This document shows, piece after piece, positions 8,231 through 15,264 of a stretch of 44,173 nucleotides of DNA; position 1 is the first letter of the stretch, and each line of letters begins with the position of its first letter. Under the pieces are notes generated by a model, which had not been told where the DNA came from, ran no database searches, and worked only from the letters and a program-made list of their open reading frames with translations. The position numbers were made by a program, and so were the translations under genes. Origin of the DNA: Chloroflexota bacterium (GTDB taxonomy: Bacteria; Chloroflexota; Dehalococcoidia; Lucifugimonadales; Australimonadaceae). The DNA lies in NCBI GenBank assembly GCA_027618515.1, contig JAQCEV010000012.1, positions 1 through 44,173 of the forward strand. Direction: 5' to 3'.

Positions 8231-8259
8231 TTTACATCATAAGAATTGCTGTATATGCT
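8231..8259 (+). promoter_or_regulatory. Possible hsp20 promoter
   Basis: TTTACA at 8231-8236 and TATGCT at 8254-8259 with a 17-nt spacer, directly downstream of the HAIR-like repeat. Each box matches four of six or more consensus bases; other placements in this AT-rich stretch are possible. Confidence 0.35.
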
Positions 8260-8306
8260 GGTATAGGCATCAGCAGAAGATACACAACCGATCAAGGAGC
8301 TGCACT

Positions 8307-8771
8307 ATGTTGATCGGACGATGGGACCCATTCGCGGAGTTGCGCAGGCCGTTCAGGGATTTCCGTGGCGCGGGATTCCACGCTGCCAGTGCTCAAACTG
8401 AAGGCGCTCGCGCCGAGAGTTGGCGGATACCGCTGGACGTGGTGCGGGACGAAGATTCGGTGATCGTTGAGGCGTCGTTGCCGGGCGTTAAGCCCGAGGA
8501 CATCAGCGTGACGATTGATGATGACGTCCTGCGCATCTCAGGCCATACCGGACAGGACGACGAGCGGGCTAGCGGGACCTACGTGTTGAGCGAGCGTCGA
8601 ACGGGGTCGTTCGCACGATCGATCCGGCTTCCGGACTCGATCGACTCGGAAAAGGCCCACACGAGTTACGACGCGGGTGTGCTAACGGTGACGCTGCCGA
8701 AGCTTGAGGCCAAGAAGGCCAAGCAATTGACCGTTGAGGTTAAGCAGCGCGAGGAAGTTGCCGCGACGTAG
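8307..8771 (+). CDS. Small heat-shock protein, Hsp20/alpha-crystallin family
   Basis: ATP-independent holdase chaperone of the cytoplasm, 154 residues. The alpha-crystallin domain runs from about residue 35 to 140: SWRIPLDVVRDEDSVIVEASLPGVKPEDISV, then VLRISGH, a GSFARSIRLPDSID strand and the family signature AGVLTVTLPKLE. The N-terminus MLIGRWDPFAELRRPF is typical of class A bacterial Hsp20. The ATG is preceded by AAGGAG with good spacing. It is monocistronic: a HAIR-like operator upstream and a strong terminator downstream at 8838-8867. Confidence 0.97.
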   Translation: MLIGRWDPFAELRRPFRDFRGAGFHAASAQTEGARAESWRIPLDVVRDEDSVIVEASLPGVKPEDISVTIDDDVLRISGHTGQDDERASGTYVLSERRTGSFARSIRLPDSIDSEKAHTSYDAGVLTVTLPKLEAKKAKQLTVEVKQREEVAAT

Positions 8772-8837
8772 GCGCGGTAATCCGGTCGCCGTTGGGCCTT
8801 GCGGCGGGTCGTAAGGCCCATATGGCCGAACATATGG

Positions 8838-8875
8838 CGGCTCCCCACGATGTCGCGTGGGGAGCCGTTTCGGTT
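8838..8875 (+). terminator. Rho-independent terminator of hsp20
   Basis: Perfect 12-bp stem CGGCTCCCCACG / CGTGGGGAGCCG (8838-8849 and 8856-8867) with a 6-nt loop, followed by TTTCGGTTT. Confidence 0.85.
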
Positions 8876-8883
8876 TAATGGCG

Positions 8884-8911
8884 CGAGGGGGGTCTCCGCG
8901 TCGCCCCCTCG
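8884..8911 (+). other. GC-rich hairpin between hsp20 and pheS
   Basis: Perfect 8-bp stem CGAGGGGG / CCCCCTCG around a 12-nt loop, with GCGC flanks, no U tract. It precedes a TATACT (8926-8931) that may be the pheS -10, so it lies upstream of the pheS message rather than in it. Role unknown. Confidence 0.5.
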
Positions 8912-8978
8912 TACGCGCGATACTCTATACTTTGTGTGTCCCTCACCTCTGTCTGCGGTAAACCACTGGCTAACATAC

Positions 8979-10040
8979 ATGGCTGAAAACACACATCTGC
9001 AAGAGTTGGAATCCCTTCGCGACGCTGCGATCCAAGAGCTTGAGTCGATCCCGGACGAGTCCGGGCTAGAAGCTTGGCGAGTGGAGTATCTCGGTCGCTC
9101 AGGCAAGCTGACGCAGGTGCTGCGCGGCGTGTCCACGTTACCGGCGGACGCCCGCCCGGTGATTGGCGCCGCTGGTAATAAGGTTAAAGTTGCTCTGGAG
9201 GGTCGCCTCGGCGAACGCCAGGCAGCCATCGTGAACGCTCGACTGGATTCGCTGGCTGACGATGCGATAGACATATCGCTTCCTGGGCGGTCGCTGGCGG
9301 TGGGACGCTTGCACCCCTCAACGATCATCTTGCGTGAGATCACGGAGATATTCAGGGGGATGGGATTCCAGGTGGTGGAAGGGCCCGAAGTGGAGTTGGA
9401 TCGGTACAACTTCGAAGCTCTGAACATACCCAAAGATCACCCGGCCAGAGACATGTTCGACACGTTCTGGATCGATGCGAACAAAGACGCAGAGGGTCGG
9501 TTCACGACTCTGCTGCGCACCCACACGTCGCCGATGCAGGCGAGAATCATGGAGGCGCACGAGCCGCCGATCAGGGTTGTGGTTCCCGGCAAGGTGTACC
9601 GGTACGAGGCGACGGATGCGACGCACGAGTCCCAGTTCTACCAGGTAGAGGGTCTGGCGGTAGACAAGGGCATCACGTTCGCGAATCTGAAACACACGTT
9701 GCACGAATTCGCGCGGCGCATGTTCGGCAGCGAGCGAAAGATGCGGTTCCGTTGCGACTACTTCCCGTTCGTGGAGCCGGGGGTCGATGTTTCGATCGAC
9801 TGCTTCAACTGCGACGGCACGGATAGCTCGTGCAGGATCTGCCGTGGGGCGGGTTGGTTGGAGATCATGGGAGCGGGGATGGTGCACCCGAACGTGCTTC
9901 GCAACGTTGGCTATGACCCCGAGGTTTACTCTGGGTTCGCATTCGGCATGGGGCCAGAGCGGATCGCTATGCTCAAGTATGGGATCGAAGATGTCCGGTT
10001 GTTCTACGGCAACGACATGCGATTCTTACGCCAATTTTAG
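8979..10040 (+). CDS. pheS: Phenylalanyl-tRNA synthetase alpha subunit
   Basis: Catalytic subunit of the (alpha beta)2 class II synthetase that charges tRNA-Phe. 353 residues from ATG 8979. The N-terminal coiled coil (to about 90) is followed by the catalytic core: motif 2 region YRYEATDATHESQFYQVEGLAVDKG, the cysteine cluster FNCDGTDSSCRICRGAGWLEIMGAGMVHPNVL, and motif 3 FGMGPERIAMLKYGI. No clear Shine-Dalgarno. Unlike most bacteria, pheT is not next to it: it lies about 6.6 kb downstream on the other strand. The stop lies inside the first unit of a 13-bp tandem repeat. Confidence 0.97.
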   Translation: MAENTHLQELESLRDAAIQELESIPDESGLEAWRVEYLGRSGKLTQVLRGVSTLPADARPVIGAAGNKVKVALEGRLGERQAAIVNARLDSLADDAIDISLPGRSLAVGRLHPSTIILREITEIFRGMGFQVVEGPEVELDRYNFEALNIPKDHPARDMFDTFWIDANKDAEGRFTTLLRTHTSPMQARIMEAHEPPIRVVVPGKVYRYEATDATHESQFYQVEGLAVDKGITFANLKHTLHEFARRMFGSERKMRFRCDYFPFVEPGVDVSIDCFNCDGTDSSCRICRGAGWLEIMGAGMVHPNVLRNVGYDPEVYSGFAFGMGPERIAMLKYGIEDVRLFYGNDMRFLRQF

Positions 10041-10082
10041 GCCCCAATTTCAGGCGCCAGTTCTAAGCGCCAATCCTAGGAA
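10031..10082 (+). repeat. Four tandem 13-bp repeats spanning the pheS stop
   Basis: Units start at 10031, 10044, 10057 and 10070, exactly 13 bp apart: CCAATTTTAGGCC, CCAATTTCAGGCG, CCAGTTCTAAGCG, CCAATCCTAGGAA. The consensus is CCAATTYTAGGCG. The first unit contains the pheS stop codon TAG; the last provides the AGGAA that precedes the next start codon. Confidence 0.85.
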
Positions 10083-10087
10083 ACAAC

Positions 10088-10309
10088 ATGGCAGGGATAG
10101 TTCCCGAATCAGAGCGCGAACGGCGTTACGAGAAGTGGTATGACCTAACGAGGCTGTACCACGACGCGGTACGACGTGGAGTCGAGGCCAAAGAGATCGC
10201 GGCCACGAAGGATCTCGCCGACGAAGCGTGGGCGGCCTACACGGACGTAGTCACGAACAATCTGACGGGGCGATTCGAGGGATATGAATCCCCTCAGGGC
10301 CCCCAGTAA
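10088..10309 (+). CDS. Small hypothetical protein
   Basis: 73 residues, highly charged and helical, with a central KEIAATKDLADEAWAAYTDVVTNNL stretch and many Arg/Glu at the N-terminus (ESERERRYEKWYDLTRLYHDAVRRG). No signal, Cys or membrane segment. ATG 10088 follows AGGAAA from the last 13-bp repeat. It sits in the pheS-argF gap in the same direction, with codon use like its neighbours, so I take it as real. I do not recognise the family. Confidence 0.65.
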   Translation: MAGIVPESERERRYEKWYDLTRLYHDAVRRGVEAKEIAATKDLADEAWAAYTDVVTNNLTGRFEGYESPQGPQ

Positions 10310-10334
10310 TCCGAAGTAGTTGCGGTAAAGAGTT

Positions 10335-11240
10335 ATGCCTCAAGATTTTCTTTCAATAAATGATCTGACCTCCGGTGAGATCGCGATGCTGCTGGACTGG
10401 AGCGACGCGTACCGAGCAGGCCAGAGCAGCGGTAGGCCTTTGGAAGGCCGAAGCGTTGCGATGCTGTTCGAGAAGCCGTCCCTACGCACGAAAGTCAGCT
10501 TCGACGTGGGCGTCTCCGAGCTCGGTGGCCACGCGATCTATCTGGGCAAGGGCGAAGTAGACATGGACAGCCGGGAGCCGGTTGAAGATGTGGCGGCCGT
10601 CCTTGAGCAGTGGGTGGCGTTGATCGTGGCTCGGGTCTATAGCCATCGGTCGCTGGAGCGATTGGCCGCCCGTGCGTCAGTGCCGGTGGTGAATGCGCTA
10701 TCTGACGTGGAGCATCCATGCCAGGCGCTGGCTGATCTGCAGACGGTGCGCTCGAAGCTAGGGCATCTGGACGGGGTCAAGATCGCGTACGTGGGCGATG
10801 CGAATAACTGCGCACTCAGCCTCGGCTTGGCGTGCGCGGCGACGGGCGGGCGATTCGCCATCGCTTCACCCGAGGGTTACGCGTTCAAGGGTGGAGAGTT
10901 GGCGGCAATCGCGGCGCGCGGGGAAACACCCCAAGTGACGGATGATCCTCGCGAAGCGGTGGATGGCGCAGATGTCATCTACACGGACGCGTGGACGAGT
11001 ATGGGCCAGGAAGCGGAGTCGGCCAAACGCAAAGTTGATTTTCAAGGGTTCCAGGTCAATGAGGAACTGCTGGCCGGGGCGAATGCCGGCGCGCTGGTGA
11101 TGCACCCCATGCCGGTGCATTACGGCGAAGAGATGCCATCGGGGATGCTTGACCACCCCCAGTCGGTTGCTTACCTGCAGGCAGGCAACAGGCTCCACGC
11201 ACAAAAGGCGGTTCTCCGTCTGCTTGCAGCAGGAAAGTAG
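10335..11240 (+). CDS. argF: Ornithine carbamoyltransferase (with an HPMP variant motif)
   Basis: Transfers the carbamoyl group of carbamoyl phosphate to ornithine, giving citrulline for arginine synthesis. 301 residues, the usual size. Carbamoyl-phosphate site FEKPSLRTKVSF (S49-L-R-T52), HPCQALADLQT, and the SMG loop DVIYTDAWTSMGQEAE are as in ArgF, as is the C-terminal NRLHAQKAVL. The ornithine-site motif, HCLP in ArgF, is here MHPMPVHYGEE: H257-P-M-P260, so the catalytic/binding Cys is absent. Aspartate carbamoyltransferases have HPxP at this place, but the SMG loop argues against that. Overall ornithine specificity is likely but not certain. No other arginine gene is nearby. Confidence 0.85.
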   Translation: MPQDFLSINDLTSGEIAMLLDWSDAYRAGQSSGRPLEGRSVAMLFEKPSLRTKVSFDVGVSELGGHAIYLGKGEVDMDSREPVEDVAAVLEQWVALIVARVYSHRSLERLAARASVPVVNALSDVEHPCQALADLQTVRSKLGHLDGVKIAYVGDANNCALSLGLACAATGGRFAIASPEGYAFKGGELAAIAARGETPQVTDDPREAVDGADVIYTDAWTSMGQEAESAKRKVDFQGFQVNEELLAGANAGALVMHPMPVHYGEEMPSGMLDHPQSVAYLQAGNRLHAQKAVLRLLAAGK

Positions 11241-11244
11241 TCCG

Positions 11245-12810
11245 ATGACCAGTGAAGCAACCCCCGTAGAAAAGATGGGCACGATAGGGACGATTTCTCG
11301 TCGTGTACCCGTTCCGGCGTCCAAGCCGCTGATCGCGATCGTTGGTCGCCCCAATGTCGGCAAGTCGAGTCTGTTCAACGCGCTGGCCGGCAGGCGCGAA
11401 GCGATTGTTTCTGAGATCGCAGGGACGACCCGCGACCGGCTGGTAGCGGAGATCGAGCACTTCGGTCGCAAGCTGCTCATCGTGGATACAGGCGGGTTGG
11501 TGCCCGAACCCGAGACTGAGATGGAAGCCCATATCGCAGGTCAAGTCCAGGCGGCGGTCCTAGGCGCGGACGCGGTGATTTTCGTGATCGACGCGCGCAC
11601 AGGGGCGACCTACGCCGACGAGAGCCTCGCCGAGCAACTGCGTCGTGCAGGGAAGCCGACCGTATTGGTCGCGAATAAAATCGACAACGTTAGACAAGAG
11701 GCATTGGCGGTCGAGGGTTACGCGCTAGGAGTCGGCACGCCGATCCCTGCAAGCGCCCAACATCGGACAGGGCTTGACGACATCCTTGACGCGGTGACGG
11801 ATCAACTTCACCTGGAACCGATTGAAGATGACGATGACGAGACCGAACGCCCTGCGCAGATCGCGATCATCGGGCGGCCGAACGTCGGCAAGTCTGCGCT
11901 GACCAATATGATCCTGGGCGAAGAGCGGTCGATCGTGAGCGGGGTACCGGGTACCACCCGCGACGCGCTGGACACGCCGTTCACGTTCGAGGATCAAGAC
12001 GCGGTGCTGGTGGATACGGCGGGGATACGTCGTCGTGGCGCAATCGTACCTGGCATCGAAAGGTACAGCGTGCTGCGCGCGGTTCGAGCGATCGACCAAT
12101 GCGACGTGGCTGTGCTGGTGATCGATGCGGCGCAGATCGCGACGGACCAAGACCTGCACATCGCGGGCCAGGTGATGGAGTCGTTCAAGGGCGCCGTGGT
12201 TGCGGTCAACAAATGGGATCTGATGGACGAGCCAACGATCCGCGACGAGAGGGCGTTCCGCCGACGTGTACTCAACAGACTGAAGTTCATGTCCAGCACG
12301 CCGGTGGTATTCATCTCGGCGCTTGAAGGCACGGGCATCGAAAACCTGCTCCGCACGGTGTTCGCAGTACACCGGAAGCGGATGGAGTGGGTGTCGCCGA
12401 CCGAATTGACCCGTGCGGCGATGGGCGCTATCTCGCGTCATCTGCCTCCGGCGGAGATCACGGGGTCGCTCAAGATATACAGGGTGAAACAGGAGTCGGT
12501 TGGGCCACCCAGTTTCGTTTTCTACTGCAACAACCCGCATCGGGTGCATTTCTCTTACGAGCGTTACTTGGAGAACACCATCCGAGAGACGTTCGGGTAT
12601 GAAGGTATACACCTGCGGTTGGAGTTCCGCGGTAAAGGCAAGGTTCACGTGATCGGCCAGAACAGGTCGAAAGCTGTGGCGAAGCAGCCCCGCGCACACC
12701 CCCAGGCGGAGGCACAAGCACGTGCTAAGGCCGCCCCAGCACGATCGAAGGCACAGGCGCGCGCCAAGGGCAAGGGCCCCGTACACGCCAAGGCAAAGAA
12801 GCGGTCGTGA
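11245..12810 (+). CDS. der: Ribosome-assembly GTPase Der (EngA)
   Basis: Tandem GTPase needed for 50S subunit maturation. 521 residues from ATG 11245, with AGGAAAG upstream. First G domain: GRPNVGKSSLFNAL, DTGGL, NKID. Second: GRPNVGKSALTNMI, VPGTTRD, DTAGIRRRG, NKWDL. Then the KH-like domain ending YNxP-type CNNPHRVHFSYERYLENTIRE. After it comes an unusual tail of about 45 residues (12660-12807) rich in Ala, Lys, Arg and Gln with ARAK-type repeats, probably disordered and RNA-binding. It overlaps plsY by four bases. Confidence 0.97.
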   Translation: MTSEATPVEKMGTIGTISRRVPVPASKPLIAIVGRPNVGKSSLFNALAGRREAIVSEIAGTTRDRLVAEIEHFGRKLLIVDTGGLVPEPETEMEAHIAGQVQAAVLGADAVIFVIDARTGATYADESLAEQLRRAGKPTVLVANKIDNVRQEALAVEGYALGVGTPIPASAQHRTGLDDILDAVTDQLHLEPIEDDDDETERPAQIAIIGRPNVGKSALTNMILGEERSIVSGVPGTTRDALDTPFTFEDQDAVLVDTAGIRRRGAIVPGIERYSVLRAVRAIDQCDVAVLVIDAAQIATDQDLHIAGQVMESFKGAVVAVNKWDLMDEPTIRDERAFRRRVLNRLKFMSSTPVVFISALEGTGIENLLRTVFAVHRKRMEWVSPTELTRAAMGAISRHLPPAEITGSLKIYRVKQESVGPPSFVFYCNNPHRVHFSYERYLENTIRETFGYEGIHLRLEFRGKGKVHVIGQNRSKAVAKQPRAHPQAEAQARAKAAPARSKAQARAKGKGPVHAKAKKRS

Positions 12811-13415
12811 TCGAGTGGTTGCTCGTCCCCATCGCGTACCTGATCGGTAGCGTGCAGTGGGGCCTCTACGTGGTGATGCTGACAAAGCGGGTCGATATTC
12901 GAACCGTGGGCAGCGGGAAGACGGGTACGACAAACGTTCTTCGTACCTCAGGGAAGGTCGCGGCTGTGACGGTACTGCTCGCAGACGCCGCGAAGGGGTT
13001 CGGGGCGGTGGCGCTAGCACGGGCGCTCAGCGACGACCCGATACTGCACGCCCTGGTAGGCACGGGGGTCATCGCGGGGCACATCTGGCCAGTGCTAGCG
13101 GGATTCAAGGGCGGGCGAGGGATCGCGACCGGACTCGGTACGATTTCGGCTCTGGGGCCGTGGGCGCCGGTAGTCGGGTTGGGGATGTTCGTCCCGGTCG
13201 TCGTCGCGACGCGATATGTTTCCCTGGGTTCCGTGCTTGGGGTATCCAGTGTCATCGTGCTTTTCGGAGTACGAACGCTGTTCTTCGATCTGCACCTCGC
13301 GTACTTCCTGTTCACGCTGGGGGCGGGAGGATTGATCATCGTGATGCACCGCGACAACGTAAGGCGGTTGATAGCCGGTACGGAGAGGCGTTTGGGTAGG
13401 CGAGGAGTCCAGTGA
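12807..13415 (+). CDS. plsY: Acyl-phosphate:glycerol-3-phosphate acyltransferase PlsY
   Basis: Integral membrane enzyme that makes lysophosphatidic acid from acyl phosphate and glycerol-3-phosphate, the first step of phospholipid synthesis. 202 residues, about five predicted membrane segments. Family motifs: GSGKTGTTNVLRTSGK (phosphate loop), GHIWPVLAGFKGGRGIATGLG, and MHRDNVRRLIAGTERRLG near the C-terminus. The start GTG overlaps the der stop (GTGA), a translational-coupling arrangement. Usual partner plsX is not in the window. Confidence 0.96.
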   Translation: MIEWLLVPIAYLIGSVQWGLYVVMLTKRVDIRTVGSGKTGTTNVLRTSGKVAAVTVLLADAAKGFGAVALARALSDDPILHALVGTGVIAGHIWPVLAGFKGGRGIATGLGTISALGPWAPVVGLGMFVPVVVATRYVSLGSVLGVSSVIVLFGVRTLFFDLHLAYFLFTLGAGGLIIVMHRDNVRRLIAGTERRLGRRGVQ

Positions 13416-13421
13416 AGTCTC

Positions 13422-13450
13422 TTTACCCCAAGCCCCGCTTCTGATATATT
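13422..13450 (+). promoter_or_regulatory. Promoter of the infC-rpmI-rplT operon
   Basis: TTTACC at 13422-13427, 17-nt spacer, TATATT at 13445-13450. The predicted start is near 13457, just after the plsY stop, giving a leader of about 55 nt before infC. Confidence 0.6.
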
Positions 13451-13454
13451 TCCT

Positions 13455-13482
13455 AGGTGCTGGGTGTCGCGGAGCGGCACCT
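13455..13482 (+). other. Hairpin in the infC leader
   Basis: AGGTGC (13455-13460) and GCACCT (13477-13482) form a stem with a GC-rich 16-nt loop, followed by GATTTTCT. It would lie at the very 5' end of the infC message and could be an attenuator or a stabilising stem. Weak evidence. Confidence 0.3.
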
Positions 13483-13511
13483 GATTTTCTGCATGGACGG
13501 GGACTAACAAC

Positions 13512-14078
13512 ATAGCTAAGGAATATCGCGTCAACGATCGTATCCGGGTGCCAGAGGTCCGGGTTGTAGGCGAAGATGGCGGCCAATTAGGTGTCATGTC
13601 TGCACGAGACGCAATGCAATTGGCCCGCGACCACGACCTCGATCTGGTTGAAGTCGCACCCAATTCGGTACCTCCAGTTTGTCGTCTACTGGACTACGGA
13701 AAGTTCCGTTATCTCCAGTCGACCAAAGAGAAGGAGATGCGCAAGACGCAGAAGACGAATAATCTTCGCGAAGTGCGTTTCCGGCCGAAGATTGGGTTGC
13801 ACGATATCCAGGCGAAGGAACGCCTTGTCCACCGCTTGCTGAGCGCTGGCAACAAGGTGAAGGTGTCGGTGATGTTCCGGGGACGCGAGATCGACCACCC
13901 GGAGCTTGCCGTCAAGCTACTGAAACAAGTGAATGACGTCCTTGAGGACGAGGCTAAGCTAGAGCAGCCTCCCAAGCTTGAGGGACGTTTCATGAGCATC
14001 ATCCTGGCACCGGCGAAGGCCGCACCAGTGAAGCCGGTGGAAGTGGACGAAGAAGACGACTTAGGGTTAGGTTTGTAA
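13512..14078 (+). CDS. infC: Translation initiation factor IF-3 (probable ATA start)
   Basis: Binds the 30S subunit, blocks 50S joining and rejects non-canonical start codons. The frame opens after TGA 13482-13484 and has no ATG, GTG or TTG before GTG 13548. Starting there would cut off AKEYRVNDRIR, the conserved IF-3 N-terminus. ATA at 13512 restores it and has GGGGA (13499-13503) eight nt upstream. 188 residues. N-domain: VRVVGEDGGQLGVM, ARDHDLDLVEVAPNSVPPVCRLLDYGKFRY; C-domain: REVRFRPKIGLHDIQAKERLVHRLLSAGNKVKVSVMFRGRE. The acidic tail VEVDEEDDLGLGL is extra. E. coli infC starts with AUU and is autorepressed through it; AUA would serve the same control. Confidence 0.92.
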   Translation: MAKEYRVNDRIRVPEVRVVGEDGGQLGVMSARDAMQLARDHDLDLVEVAPNSVPPVCRLLDYGKFRYLQSTKEKEMRKTQKTNNLREVRFRPKIGLHDIQAKERLVHRLLSAGNKVKVSVMFRGREIDHPELAVKLLKQVNDVLEDEAKLEQPPKLEGRFMSIILAPAKAAPVKPVEVDEEDDLGLGL

Positions 14079-14079
14079 C

Positions 14080-14283
14080 ATGCCGAAGATGAAGACACAC
14101 AAGGGCGCGAAAGCCCGCTACGGAATCACCGGAACGGGGAAACTGGTGCGCATGAAGCGCCACTCCAGCCACCTGCGCCGGAAGAAGCCGAGAGTTGTGC
14201 GCGCCCAGTTCGATGAGAAGCAGCCCGTTTCACCGACGCAGCGCAAGCGTATCTTGAAGCTGATCCCCGCCTACAACAAGTAA
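14080..14283 (+). CDS. rpmI: 50S ribosomal protein L35
   Basis: 67 residues, full length, starting one base after the infC stop. PKMKTHKGAKARYGITGTGKLVR and the HSSHLRRKKPRV stretch are typical L35; it binds 23S rRNA near domain II. Second gene of the universal infC-rpmI-rplT order. Confidence 0.97.
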   Translation: MPKMKTHKGAKARYGITGTGKLVRMKRHSSHLRRKKPRVVRAQFDEKQPVSPTQRKRILKLIPAYNK

Positions 14284-14294
14284 GAGAAGAACGT

Positions 14295-14312
14295 CCGCCG
14301 AGGATTCGGCGG
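14295..14312 (+). other. Strong hairpin between rpmI and rplT
   Basis: CCGCCGA-GGAT-TCGGCGG: a perfect 7-bp stem with a 4-nt loop, just upstream of the rplT Shine-Dalgarno (AGGAGG 14323-14328), no U tract. In several bacteria L20 controls this operon through an RNA structure mimicking its 23S site; whether this stem is such a site cannot be told. Confidence 0.45.
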
Positions 14313-14334
14313 GGCAATCATCAGGAGGCCCTTC

Positions 14335-14703
14335 GTGGCACGCGTCAAACGCGGAGTACCCGCACACAAGAGACACAAGAGGCTCCTCGCCCTCACAAAG
14401 GGACACCGAGGATCCAAGCACCTGCTTTACCGCAGGGCTAAAGAATCGATGCTGCATGCGCTGAGCTATGCGTACCGCCACCGGCGCGAGCGCAAGGGCG
14501 ACATGCGTCGGCTGTGGATCATCCGTATCGGCGCTGCGGCGCGAATACATGGGATGTCTTACAGTCAGTTCATCTACGGGCTGAAGCTCGCTAGAATCGA
14601 GTTGGATCGCAAGGTGCTGTCGAGCATCGCGATAACGGACGCAGCGGCGTTCACAAAGATCGCCGAAGCAGCCAAGGGGCAACTCGCAACAGCAGCGGCG
14701 TAA
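14335..14703 (+). CDS. rplT: 50S ribosomal protein L20
   Basis: 122 residues from GTG 14335, AGGAGG seven nt before it. Early 50S assembly protein and, in many bacteria, repressor of this operon. ARVKRGVPAHKRHKRLLALTKGHRG, RRAKESMLHALSYAYRHRRERKGDMRRLWIIRI and the SYSQFIYGLKLA segment are all family-typical. Confidence 0.97.
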   Translation: MARVKRGVPAHKRHKRLLALTKGHRGSKHLLYRRAKESMLHALSYAYRHRRERKGDMRRLWIIRIGAAARIHGMSYSQFIYGLKLARIELDRKVLSSIAITDAAAFTKIAEAAKGQLATAAA

Positions 14704-14722
14704 CAAGAAGATTCTCTTCATC

Positions 14723-14760
14723 AAAAAGGGGCGGCCACGATGTGGCCGCCCCTTTTGTTT
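14723..14760 (+). terminator. Terminator of the infC-rpmI-rplT operon
   Basis: Perfect 11-bp stem GGGGCGGCCAC / GTGGCCGCCCC (14728-14738 and 14742-14752) with a 3-nt loop, preceded by A's and followed by TTTTGTTTTA; also usable from the opposite strand by the convergent 14792 gene. Confidence 0.9.
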
Positions 14761-14791
14761 TACGTTGGTTCTACGAGGACGGACGACTGGT

Positions 14792-15235
14792 CTAGTCCGC
14801 CCGGACGATACCGTACGCGACGCCGTTGTCGAGGACACGTTGCATCGACTCGATGCTGATGTGGCGGGGCCACGGGGACGTGATCCACAGGTCGGAGAGC
14901 TCCGCGTGAACGTCGGACAGAGAAACGGCGTCTTTCTTGGCCGCGAGCAGCATGCGTACTACGGTTTCAAGCAGTGGGGCTTGAGGTGATAGGTAGCCGT
15001 CCTGGTCGGAGCAGTTGTCACGGAACAGCTTGCGCAATTCCTTGTAGCTCATCGTGCGCCAGGCGTCGTCCTCTTTCAGCTTCGAGAGAGCAGCATCACA
15101 GAGGCGCTCGCCAATAACGAGAGGGATCGAAAGCCCTAGTGCGGTGATCACTTCTGGAGAGAATGAGTACAAAGGCTCGACCTCTTCGATCGCGACGTCG
15201 CCGCCCTCTTGCTCTGTTGTTTGGTCAGTGGTCAT
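14792..15235 (-). CDS. Hypothetical protein downstream of moeA
   Basis: 147 residues from ATG 15235, chosen because AAGGAG lies nine nt upstream. An alternative ATG at 15268 overlaps the moeA stop as ATGA. The N-terminal 20 residues are acidic and polar (TTEQEGGDVAIEEVEPL), the rest looks all-helical with FSPEVITALGLSIPLVIGERLCDAAL and a region WRTMSYKELRKLFRDNCSDQDG. No membrane segment, no clear catalytic motif; two Cys are unlikely to bind metal. Last gene of the pheT-moeA unit. I do not recognise it. Confidence 0.75.
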   Translation of the reverse strand: MTTDQTTEQEGGDVAIEEVEPLYSFSPEVITALGLSIPLVIGERLCDAALSKLKEDDAWRTMSYKELRKLFRDNCSDQDGYLSPQAPLLETVVRMLLAAKKDAVSLSDVHAELSDLWITSPWPRHISIESMQRVLDNGVAYGIVRAD

Positions 15236-15264
15236 CGATGGCACTCCTTGGCTATTACTTTCAT

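Noticed and set aside
8138-8306. CIRCE element for hsp20
   Set aside because: No TTAGCACTC-N9-GAGTGCTAA is present; the repeat found is of HAIR type.
8880-8978. T-box leader or tRNA upstream of pheS
   Set aside because: The hairpin is GC-rich without a T-box core or antiterminator, and it lies before the likely -10 box.
11725-13020. 431-codon open frame antisense to der
   Set aside because: It lacks recognisable domains, mirrors codon bias of der and plsY, and both of those have full motif support.
13493-13495. ATG 13493 as the infC start
   Set aside because: It is in a different frame and ends after four codons at TAA 13505.
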